In this document: positions 1 through 4,845 of the stretch, piece by piece
Position numbering within the stretch: the stretch's first letter is position 1
Layout of the letters: each line of letters opens with the position of its first letter
Assembly: GCA_900551335.1 (NCBI GenBank)
Contig: URVO01000083.1
Span: forward strand, 1 to 6,201
DNA: 6,201 nt
Reading direction: 5' to 3'
Origin: an uncultured Phascolarctobacterium sp.
GTDB taxonomy: Bacteria > Bacillota > Negativicutes > Acidaminococcales > Acidaminococcaceae
The notes under the pieces: model-generated
Seen by the model: only the letters and a program-made list of their open reading frames with translations
Told to the model about the DNA's origin: nothing
Databases searched by the model: none
Translations under genes and position numbers: made by a program

Positions 1-356
1 TGCATCGGCAATTCCACCAGCATATAGGTCACGGCCTGCTTGCCAAACGCTTCACCGTTCAGGCAATAGCTGCCGTTTACTGCTAATTCATCCAGCAGCT
101 CCCAGTCCATAAAGACCTCCGTGCCGCTGTAAATCTGTAAATCTATCTTGTTCTCCCTGCAAGCACCGCGCAGCCACTCTACGCCTGCCTGCAGCTGCTC
201 CCAGCTAGGATGCTCGCCTGCGCTGAGCACGTGGCTCGTCGCAAAAATTGCACGCGTGCCGCTCGCTGCCGCCTTGCGCAGCATCGCCAGGGCCATCGCC
301 TCATCCTTGCAGCCATCGTCGACTGCGGGAATTATATGGGAATGTATGTCTATCAA
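1..356 (-). CDS. CpsB/YwqE-type PHP-fold tyrosine-protein phosphatase, N-terminal part
   Basis: The gene is cut by the left window edge; 118 residues are visible of a family usually about 240-260 long. The protein starts with a PHP metal-binding signature: D3, H5 and H7 in IDIHSH, then a VDDG at residues 13-16. An ATSHV segment near residue 40 matches the family's usual ATPH, and a GTEV near residue 84 carries the conserved acidic ligand. The visible part ends in VELPM, like the family's LLVEFP strand. Known members are metal-dependent phosphatases that dephosphorylate the BY-kinase controlling capsule or exopolysaccharide polymerisation. I chose the TTG at 354-356 because it places IDIHSH at the very N terminus as in relatives and has a purine-rich ribosome site 9 nt upstream. 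An in-frame GTG at 384-386 would add ten residues and is less likely. The XRE gene lies just upstream. Another PHP-family phosphoesterase is possible but less likely. Confidence 0.85.
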   Translation of the reverse strand, partial: MIDIHSHIIPAVDDGCKDEAMALAMLRKAAASGTRAIFATSHVLSAGEHPSWEQLQAGVEWLRGACRENKIDLQIYSGTEVFMDWELLDELAVNGSYCLNGEAFGKQAVTYMLVELPM

Positions 357-365
357 ATCAGTGAA

Positions 366-379
366 CCTCTCTCTCCTTA
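366..379 (-). promoter_or_regulatory. Ribosome binding site of the phosphatase gene
   Basis: On the minus strand the stretch reads AAGGAGAGAGAGG. The distal AAGGAG is about 17 nt from the TTG start at 356, while the proximal AGAGG (366-370) is 9 nt from it. This supports the TTG over the upstream GTG at 384-386, which would lie 5' of the ribosome site. Confidence 0.5.
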
Positions 380-394
380 ATGGCACCCCTCTCA

Positions 395-428
395 GTCACC
401 TGCGGTGACAGCTCCCCCCAAGGGGAGC
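395..428. repeat. Double-hairpin intergenic repeat-like element
   Basis: Two perfect inverted repeats sit side by side between the XRE stop codon and the phosphatase gene. One is GTCACC-TGC-GGTGAC (395-409). The other is GCTCCCC-CCAA-GGGGAGC (411-428). There is no T-run on either side, so it is not a canonical terminator. The arrangement, with flanking CCTCTCAG and GCCTCTC, strongly resembles a short palindromic repeat dispersed between genes in many gut Bacillota; that comparison is from memory and was not searched. It begins 3 nt after the XRE stop codon, so it could protect the XRE mRNA 3' end or dampen read-through into the phosphatase gene. Confidence 0.6.
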
Positions 429-431
429 CTC

Positions 432-731
432 TCATTTCCCCCGCAAGCTCGCCAGCGCCCCCGCCAGCTCCTCCAACGAAAAGCACCCCTGCGGCAGCTC
501 CGGCGCATACGCGCCATCAATATCCACAAAGAAATCGCGCACCGGACAATCCAAAATCTCATGCAGCTTAATCAGATTATCCACCGTCGTGCTGCAGCGA
601 CCGCTCTCTATACTGCTCAGCAGCGACTGACTCACTCCCATGCTGCCAGCAACCACCGCCTGCGGCAGATTTTTTTGCATACGAATCTGCTTAATGCGCT
701 CGCCAATTCTTTTCGCCTGCTCGTTAACCAT
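432..731 (-). CDS. XRE-family helix-turn-helix transcriptional regulator
   Basis: This is a 99-residue protein with a single Cro/C1-type helix-turn-helix at about residues 9-64. The scaffold is RIGERIKQIRMQKNL, then the turn PQAVVAGSMGVSQSLLSSIE (residues 23-42), with SQSLLSSIE as the recognition helix, then an S-x-x-T-V-D-N-L-I-K-L helix. The last 35 residues are a short acidic and hydrophobic tail that may mediate dimerisation; I recognise no domain in it. The usual T-Q-E-E-L-A of the family is replaced by P-Q-A-V-V-A. The ATG at 729-731 has an AGGTG ribosome site 5 nt upstream. The gene lies immediately upstream of a CpsB-type phosphatase on the same strand, so by inference it regulates that polysaccharide locus, itself, or both. 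A 10-bp direct repeat over its likely promoter is a candidate operator. The DNA target is unknown. Confidence 0.9.
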   Translation of the reverse strand: MVNEQAKRIGERIKQIRMQKNLPQAVVAGSMGVSQSLLSSIESGRCSTTVDNLIKLHEILDCPVRDFFVDIDGAYAPELPQGCFSLEELAGALASLRGK

Positions 732-783
732 ACGCTCACCTGCGTCCTCTCTTTATGATAATATTGAAAGTTTCTTCCGTGTG

Positions 784-805
784 AATTCAATTATAAATTC
801 AATTA
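784..805 (-). promoter_or_regulatory. Candidate XRE-gene promoter with direct-repeat operator
   Basis: On the plus strand AATTCAATTA occurs twice, at 784-793 and 796-805, with a 12-bp period. On the minus strand the spacer and first copy contain an exact TATAAT (790-795) that would start transcription about 50 nt before the XRE start codon. No good -35 element lies at the right distance (ATGTTA at 813-818 is poor). An alternative is TTGAAT (784-789) with AATATT (760-765) at 18-nt spacing. Two identical sites about one helical turn apart over a -10 box would suit an autoregulating XRE protein. Confidence 0.35.
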
Positions 806-850
806 CTTTTAATAACATAATAAGTGTACCACGTTGTCCCCCCCCAGTCA

Positions 851-897
851 AGCAAAGGTGCATCGAACACCTTTGCTTGCGCGCCCCTGCGGGGCGC
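851..897. repeat. Two adjacent GC-rich hairpins
   Basis: A perfect 10-bp inverted repeat AGCAAAGGTG (851-860) with CACCTTTGCT (868-877) has a 7-nt loop. After TGC, a 7-bp repeat GCGCCCC (881-887) with GGGGCGC (891-897) has a TGC loop. Neither is followed by a T-run, so they are not standard terminators. They lie upstream of the XRE promoter candidate and downstream of the dcw terminators. They may be a dispersed palindromic element or a boundary structure. Confidence 0.6.
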
Positions 898-920
898 AAT
901 GCCAACGCTTGCGTACTAAT

Positions 921-970
921 GAAAAAAGCACCAGGCCGACGTTATCACGTAACGTACTAGCCTAGTGCTT
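921..970 (-). terminator. Second intrinsic terminator downstream of nrdR
   Basis: On the minus strand AAGCACTAGGC (970-960) pairs with GCCTGGTGCTT (936-926), an 11-bp stem with one T-G wobble, followed by TTTTC so that six T in a row end the hairpin. The loop holds a nested 6-bp hairpin, ACGTTA with TAACGT around CGTGA (939-955). The wobble pairs only in the minus-strand RNA and the T-run lies on that side, so the terminator acts on minus-strand transcription. Confidence 0.8.
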
Positions 971-1100
971 AGTAAAATAAATCTTATAGCGCAACTATAT
1001 TTACTTTTTAACAAACCTTCCTGGCGCAACAACCCACAATGCAATAATTCCTAAACAAAATATATGTAAGCAAAGAAATTTTTTCTGCGACTTTTAAAAT

Positions 1101-1158
1101 AAAAAAAGTGCATCAGCACACTCTGTCGCTCACGCAACAAAAGCATACCAATGCACTT
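1101..1158 (-). terminator. Intrinsic terminator of the ftsZ-nrdR transcript
   Basis: It begins 20 nt past the nrdR stop codon. On the minus strand AAGTGCAT (1158-1151) pairs with ATGCACTT (1113-1106), and the run of T continues to 1101, giving seven T. The 37-nt loop contains an inner stem GTTGC with GCGAC closing a GTGA tetraloop of GNRA type (1125-1138). A shorter rival hairpin, GTGC-TGAT-GCAC, is also possible next to the T-run; either would end transcription. Confidence 0.8.
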
Positions 1159-1178
1159 CTAAGCTTCAATTTCGTTTG

Positions 1179-1649
1179 TTATTTTTCCTCGGTCTTGTTC
1201 TTGCCCATAATACGCTCCAGCTCCTGCATGAAATTCTTCACATCAGCAAACTGTCTGTACACGGACGCAAAGCGGACATAGGCAATCTGGTCTGTCAGCT
1301 CCAGATGCTGCATAACCAGCTCACCAATCTGCGCACTCGGCACCTCCGAGTCGCTGTTCATACGCAGCTCGCGTTCAATGCTCTCGGCAATCGACTGAAT
1401 CTTTTCATAGGGAACAGGACGCTTTTCAAACGCCTTCAGCAAGCCAGACAAAAGCTTTTTGGCATCAAACAGCTCTCTGCGTCCATCCTTCTTGCTGACA
1501 ACCAGCGGCGTTTCCTCATACTTTTCATAAGTAGTGAAGCGCTTGCCGCACTGCGGACATTCGCGGCGTCGGCGGATAGAGGAACCATCCTCCACGGCAC
1601 GGCTGTCGACTACACGGCTGTCACGGTAGGAACAAAATGGACACTTCAT
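1179..1649 (-). CDS. nrdR: Transcriptional repressor NrdR
   Basis: The protein has 156 residues, the usual length for NrdR. The N-terminal zinc ribbon has C3 and C6 (MKCPFC) and C31 and C34 (CPQCGKRFTTYE), preceded by an arginine-rich RRRRE. An ATP-cone domain follows at about residues 49-139, starting with LVVSKKDGRRELFDAKKL and ending near VRFASVYRQF. NrdR senses ATP and dATP through the cone and represses ribonucleotide reductase genes by binding paired NrdR boxes. The ATG at 1647-1649 has an AGGAGG ribosome site 7 nt upstream. It lies 25 nt after ftsZ on the same strand, so the two are probably co-transcribed, and the transcript ends at the terminator just downstream. No ribonucleotide reductase gene and no convincing NrdR box pair is visible here. 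Confidence 0.97.
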   Translation of the reverse strand: MKCPFCSYRDSRVVDSRAVEDGSSIRRRRECPQCGKRFTTYEKYEETPLVVSKKDGRRELFDAKKLLSGLLKAFEKRPVPYEKIQSIAESIERELRMNSDSEVPSAQIGELVMQHLELTDQIAYVRFASVYRQFADVKNFMQELERIMGKNKTEEK

Positions 1650-1674
1650 ACTGTTGCCTCCTCTTTACGCCGTC

Positions 1675-2793
1675 TTAGTGACGCAGCCATGGCGGAATCT
1701 CGTTAGAGCCTTCCGCAGACTTGCTGCCGAAACGGTTAAAGATACCCGTCTTTTCGCCCTCAGCCGGACGCTGCGGCTGCGCACCGCCGTTGTTAGACGG
1801 ATAGCTCGGATAAGCCTGCTTTGCCGGAGCCGGTTTCTTTTCAAAGCCGGTAGCAATCACAGTTACGCGGATTTCATCATTGAGGTTTTCGTCGATAACC
1901 GCACCAAAGATGATGTTCGCATTCTGGTCAACAGCTTCAGTAATAATATTAGAAGCCTCGGTAACGTCGAACAAGGACAGCTCCTTGCCGCCGGTGATGT
2001 TAAACAGCACGCCCTGCGCACCGTTGATGGATGCCTCGAGCAGCGGGCTCTTGATTGCAGCCTCAGCCGCAGCCTTCGCACCGCCCTCGCCCTTCGCTGT
2101 ACCAATACCCATAAGCGCACTGCCGGCGTTGGACATAATGGTCTTCACGTCAGCAAAGTCCGCATTGATCAGGCCAGGTACGCCGATCAGATCGGAAATA
2201 CCCTGCACGCCTTGACGCAGCACATCATCGGCAATGCGGAAGGCATCAAGCATAGATGTACGGCGGTCAATAACCTGCAGCAAGCGGTCATTCGGAATCG
2301 TAATCAGGGTATCAACCTTTTCCTTCAGGTTGACAATACCCTGCTCTGCTTGGTTCAGACGACGACGGCCTTCAAACATAAACGGCTTGGTAACAACGCC
2401 GACGGTCAGTGCGCCAACCTCTTTGGCACATTCTGCTACAACATGCGCTGCACCTGTACCAGTGCCGCCGCCCATACCGGCGGTGACAAAGACCATATCT
2501 GCACCCTTGAGTGCTTCGATAATCTGGTCACGAGTTTCCTCAGCAGCCTTCTCACCAATCTCGGGATTAGCACCGGCGCCAAGGCCCTTAGTCAGCTTTT
2601 CGCCAATCTGGATCTTTGTTTCAGCCTTCGAAAGCATCAGTGCCTGTGCATCACAGTTCACAGCAATAAATTCCACGCCACGCACCTCGGCGGAAATCAT
2701 GCGATTGACAGCGTTATTGCCGCCGCCGCCGACACCGATTACCTTGATATTGGCTAGTTGTTTGTCATAGGTAGTTTCAACATCATCAAACAT
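1675..2793 (-). CDS. ftsZ: Cell division protein FtsZ
   Basis: This is the tubulin-like GTPase that forms the cytokinetic Z ring, 372 residues, normal for the family. The nucleotide-binding part opens with [17 protein letters not shown] (residues 16-32), and the tubulin signature GGGTGTG is at 108-114. The T7 synergy loop [11 protein letters not shown] (210-220) supplies catalytic residues N210, D212 and D215. The C-terminal subdomain runs to about residue 316. A 45-residue linker rich in Pro, Gln and Gly follows, then the conserved tail EIPPWLRH (365-372), which binds FtsA, SepF, ZapA-type or EzrA-type partners. The ATG has an AAGGGGG ribosome site 8 nt upstream. It follows sbp after a 152-nt spacer, with no ftsA in between, and precedes nrdR by 25 nt. 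Which protein tethers the ring to the membrane cannot be seen here. Confidence 0.99.
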   Translation of the reverse strand: MFDDVETTYDKQLANIKVIGVGGGGNNAVNRMISAEVRGVEFIAVNCDAQALMLSKAETKIQIGEKLTKGLGAGANPEIGEKAAEETRDQIIEALKGADMVFVTAGMGGGTGTGAAHVVAECAKEVGALTVGVVTKPFMFEGRRRLNQAEQGIVNLKEKVDTLITIPNDRLLQVIDRRTSMLDAFRIADDVLRQGVQGISDLIGVPGLINADFADVKTIMSNAGSALMGIGTAKGEGGAKAAAEAAIKSPLLEASINGAQGVLFNITGGKELSLFDVTEASNIITEAVDQNANIIFGAVIDENLNDEIRVTVIATGFEKKPAPAKQAYPSYPSNNGGAQPQRPAEGEKTGIFNRFGSKSAEGSNEIPPWLRH

Positions 2794-2945
2794 ATTTTAG
2801 TCCCCCTTAACCTTGGGTATCAAATTGGTAAATTATCCTTCTTATAAAGTTCAACACACAGCTGATTTCTCCTGCTAAAATGTTGGAAATATTTTCTTAA
2901 CCAGGGTTAAGACACTTTGCTGATGCTGCCAGTATAAGCATAACC
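2794..2945 (-). promoter_or_regulatory. ftsZ leader with repeated GGTTAAG motif and hairpin
   Basis: This 152-nt spacer is the longest gap inside the gene cluster. It holds a perfect 7-bp inverted repeat, CTTAACC-AG-GGTTAAG (2896-2911), without a T-run. A third copy of the motif lies at 2806-2812, reading GGTTAAG on the minus strand, and runs into the ftsZ ribosome site AAGGGGG (2802-2808). The hairpin arm at 2905-2911 could therefore pair either with its neighbour or with the sequence at the ribosome site. I see no convincing sigma-70 promoter: TTGAAC and GATAAT are present but only 11 nt apart. Control of ftsZ expression from here is inference. Confidence 0.4.
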
Positions 2946-3278
2946 TTATTTGCCCATATATAAACGACGGATGATAGCAAGATTCTGGAAGATACGCATA
3001 CCAAAAATCAGGATTGCTACTAAGTATAAATCAATACCGATAAGATTGCCGGCATAGCACAAAAAGGCTGCCAGAATGCCGTTGATAAAGAAGCCCGAAA
3101 TAAAGACCTCTGTATCATAGTTGCCCTCCATTGAAGCACGCACACCGCCCAGCACTGCATCAAGGCCGGCCATAACGGCCACAGCCAGCAGACGTGCATA
3201 TTGCGGCGGCACGCTGAAGGGACAGTAGGCTCCGGCCGCAAAGCCGATGAACAGACCAACGATTGCATAATAAATCAT
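2946..3278 (-). CDS. sbp: Small basic protein Sbp (DUF1290 family), membrane protein
   Basis: This 110-residue integral membrane protein has the usual family length. Hydrophobic segments lie at about residues 2-18, 27-46, 57-77 and 80-98. Conserved family features are visible: an AGLDAVLGGVRASMEG stretch (37-52), a GFFINGILA segment, and FGMRIFQNLAIIRRLYMGK at the basic C terminus. Its biochemical role is not established. The family is found in Bacillota beside divIB, DUF881 genes and ftsZ, which implies a part in division or envelope assembly. The ATG overlaps the stop codon of the DUF881 gene as ATGA, with a GGAGG ribosome site 7 nt upstream, so translation of the two is probably coupled. 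In Bacillus subtilis the next genes are ftsA and ftsZ; here ftsZ follows directly. Confidence 0.92.
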   Translation of the reverse strand: MIYYAIVGLFIGFAAGAYCPFSVPPQYARLLAVAVMAGLDAVLGGVRASMEGNYDTEVFISGFFINGILAAFLCYAGNLIGIDLYLVAILIFGMRIFQNLAIIRRLYMGK

Positions 3279-3973
3279 TTTGCTGCCTCCCCGCCTTCAA
3301 CAACCTTGGCATATTCAAAGGTACGCGGTGCCTTAAGCGCCGGTATCTTCAAATTCTCCACCGTCTTAATTTTTACCTGAATACCCCAGAACTCAAAGGT
3401 TTCCGCCACGCCGCCACGCAGACGCAAAGCGCTGGTCAAGGTTTTCGGTGCACCGATAGCCTTGATAACATACGGCGGCGCACTGCGCACATTGTTGACA
3501 GAAATCGTCGGGCCTGCACAGCGAACCTCGCTCATGGCCACAATACGCTGATCATTAAGCGAAATGGCCTCTGCTCCGGCCGCACGCAGCTCGTTGAGCA
3601 CGCGCAGCAAATCCTCATCATGGAGGATATACAGGTTCGGATTCTCGTTCTCCTTTTTAGCGATATTACTGTCATCCAAAACTACTTCAATGCCCTGCCC
3701 TTCAACCTCTGTAGAGCCTGCGAGAATCTGCATTTTGTCATCGGCAGGAGAGCTGATAGCACCGCTGCGGAACTTGTCCAGCTGCTCCATCAGCTGCTTG
3801 TTCTCTGCCTCCATAACCTTCAAGCGCTCGGACAAATCCTCAACCCTGTCCATGCGCACTGTCCTTTGCCTTTCCGTAGTTTTATATTGTACGGAAAGCA
3901 TAAAGCCCAACACCACAAATACAACAGCTATAAGCAGCTTACCCTTGATATCCATTGTAAATATTTCTTTCAT
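3275..3973 (-). CDS. DUF881 family membrane-anchored protein (YlxW/YlxX-like)
   Basis: The protein has 232 residues. A transmembrane segment at about 12-29 follows a short charged N terminus, then a likely coiled coil at about 38-68 rich in Glu, Leu and Lys. The extracytoplasmic DUF881 domain fills the rest. Family landmarks are GIEVVLDDS (94-102), LHDEDLLRVLNELRAAGAEA (117-136), ISLNDQRIVA, the CAGPTISVNNV strand (152-162) and PPYVIKAIG (166-174). Its function is unknown. It resembles the paired B. subtilis ylxW and ylxX genes between divIB and sbp, but only one copy is present here. By position it is a division-associated envelope protein. The ATG at 3971-3973 has a GAGGGTG ribosome site; a second ATG at 3953-3955 lacks one. 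It lies 51 nt after ftsQ and overlaps sbp by 4 nt. Confidence 0.9.
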   Translation of the reverse strand: MKEIFTMDIKGKLLIAVVFVVLGFMLSVQYKTTERQRTVRMDRVEDLSERLKVMEAENKQLMEQLDKFRSGAISSPADDKMQILAGSTEVEGQGIEVVLDDSNIAKKENENPNLYILHDEDLLRVLNELRAAGAEAISLNDQRIVAMSEVRCAGPTISVNNVRSAPPYVIKAIGAPKTLTSALRLRGGVAETFEFWGIQVKIKTVENLKIPALKAPRTFEYAKVVEGGEAAK

Positions 3974-4024
3974 TATTTCACCCTCTATTAAATAAGACCG
4001 TCTAGGCCGCTGTATGGCAAAGCC

Positions 4025-4810
4025 TTACTCAGCCTGCTTCGGCAAAAGCTTAATGTACGGTTTAGCAAATGTCAAGTCAATATATTCAGCTTGGATATTC
4101 TTATCTTTTATCTCATCAAAGACCGTCATATATAAGGGAGCCTTCTCCGGCAGTTCGCTCACCGCGCCCAGCAGGATAGGAAAGCTTCCTATCAGGCGCA
4201 GCTTGACCTGCTGACGATCATCAATAGCTATCTCACCGATACGCTCACGCGCCTCGGGAGTCAGCTGCTTGAGAAAGCTTAAAATGTTCAGCACGCATTG
4301 ATTAGTAATCGTATCACCAATATAACCGTTGCCGCACAGCGCACCGACGAGCACCGGCGCCTTGGCATCAGGAATGCCGGTCGTCACGTTCAGCACGAGG
4401 CCGCTGTAATCCAGCTTCAGATAGCTGTGATAGGAGTTGGCAACGTACAGCGCAGGCTCGCGCTCCTCCACCGTCACGACGACGGTATCGGGAAAGCGGT
4501 AATGCGCCTCGGTCGTTTTGAAGCGTACATCGTGCTTCAACCCGTCGCCAAGACGGGAGAAGCTGTAATTAAACAAATTCAAAGGCTCGGTGCTGCCGCC
4601 AAGGGCAATGATGTCCTTTTCGGTCAGCAGATTGGTGCCGTGCAGCTCCACTCTGCCGAAGGCAAACTGCGGACTGTGGATATACTCCCAGCCCTTCACG
4701 CTGCCATAGGAGACGAGCCCTATCATGACAAGCAGGCACAGCAAACGCAAACGCTTCCTTCTGCGCGCACGCCTAAGCCTTGTCTTGATTGACCATTGTT
4801 CATCGTTCAC
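4025..4810 (-). CDS. ftsQ: Cell division protein FtsQ/DivIB
   Basis: This 261-residue bitopic membrane protein belongs to the FtsQ-FtsL-FtsB (DivIB-FtsL-DivIC) divisome complex. The N terminus is cytoplasmic and very basic (RLRRARRRKRLR, 11-22), followed by a transmembrane helix at about 23-38. The POTRA domain spans about 46-117, from FAFGRVELHGTNLLTEKDI to a RFPDTVVVTVEEREPA strand. The beta domain continues to about 250 and closes with YIDLTFAKPYIKL. Overall identity is modest, as is usual for the family, so the call rests on domain order and on its place between ddl and ftsZ. I start it at the GTG at 4808-4810, 7 nt after an AGGAGGT ribosome site. An in-frame GTG at 4817-4819 lies inside that site and cannot be the start. 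It follows ddl by 35 nt. Confidence 0.93.
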   Translation of the reverse strand: MNDEQWSIKTRLRRARRRKRLRLLCLLVMIGLVSYGSVKGWEYIHSPQFAFGRVELHGTNLLTEKDIIALGGSTEPLNLFNYSFSRLGDGLKHDVRFKTTEAHYRFPDTVVVTVEEREPALYVANSYHSYLKLDYSGLVLNVTTGIPDAKAPVLVGALCGNGYIGDTITNQCVLNILSFLKQLTPEARERIGEIAIDDRQQVKLRLIGSFPILLGAVSELPEKAPLYMTVFDEIKDKNIQAEYIDLTFAKPYIKLLPKQAE

Positions 4811-4817
4811 GCGCCGC

Positions 4818-4824
4818 ACCTCCT
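4818..4824 (-). promoter_or_regulatory. Ribosome binding site that fixes the ftsQ start
   Basis: AGGAGGT on the minus strand is a near-perfect anti-16S match. It sits 7 nt from the GTG at 4808-4810 and overlaps the in-frame GTG at 4817-4819, so initiation must use the inner GTG. The longest open frame therefore overstates the protein by three residues. Confidence 0.85.
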
Positions 4825-4845
4825 TTGATGGTTACTGACTAGAAA

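Larger units (their letters stand above)
732..1178. other. 447-nt intergenic region between nrdR and the XRE gene
   Basis: No convincing gene is present here. Listed from the nrdR side, it holds two minus-strand intrinsic terminators (1101-1158, 921-970) separated by AT-rich DNA, and then two GC-rich hairpins (851-877, 881-897). A run of eight C (838-845) and an AT-rich promoter-like stretch with a direct repeat (784-805) follow. An open frame on the plus strand across 640-960 crosses the XRE gene, the hairpins and one terminator and has no family resemblance, so I do not call it. Confidence 0.75.

Noticed and set aside
395..428. Intrinsic terminator after the XRE gene
   Set aside because: Both hairpins lack a following T-run on either strand, so I call it a repeat-like element instead.
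640..960. A 106-codon plus-strand open frame upstream of and overlapping the XRE gene
   Set aside because: It runs through the XRE coding region, the C8 tract, two hairpins and a terminator, and has no ribosome site or family resemblance that I can see.
990..1070. AT-rich stretches resembling NrdR boxes (near 992-1003 and 1056-1070)
   Set aside because: Each matches only the AT core, neither has the flanking symmetric arms, and they are about 65 nt apart instead of the close paired spacing expected. They also lie downstream of nrdR.
1001..1093. Short hydrophobic minus-strand frame between the two terminators as a small protein gene
   Set aside because: There is a stop codon just upstream and no standard start codon before the hydrophobic part. 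The only in-frame TTG (1037-1039) would give 13 residues. It is kept as a possible gene remnant in the findings only.
1654..2757. A 367-codon open frame on the plus strand covering nearly all of ftsZ
   Set aside because: It is antisense to a gene with all FtsZ motifs intact. It shows no recognisable domain and has the odd Arg/His/Thr/Asn-rich composition of a reverse-frame shadow. Its length is explained by codon choice in ftsZ.
2837..2859. TTGAAC and GATAAT as an ftsZ promoter
   Set aside because: The two boxes are only 11 nt apart, too close for a sigma-70 promoter, and no other -35 partner fits.
4817..4819. GTG as the start of ftsQ
   Set aside because: It overlaps the AGGAGGT ribosome site at 4818-4824. 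The GTG at 4808-4810 has correct 7-nt spacing.
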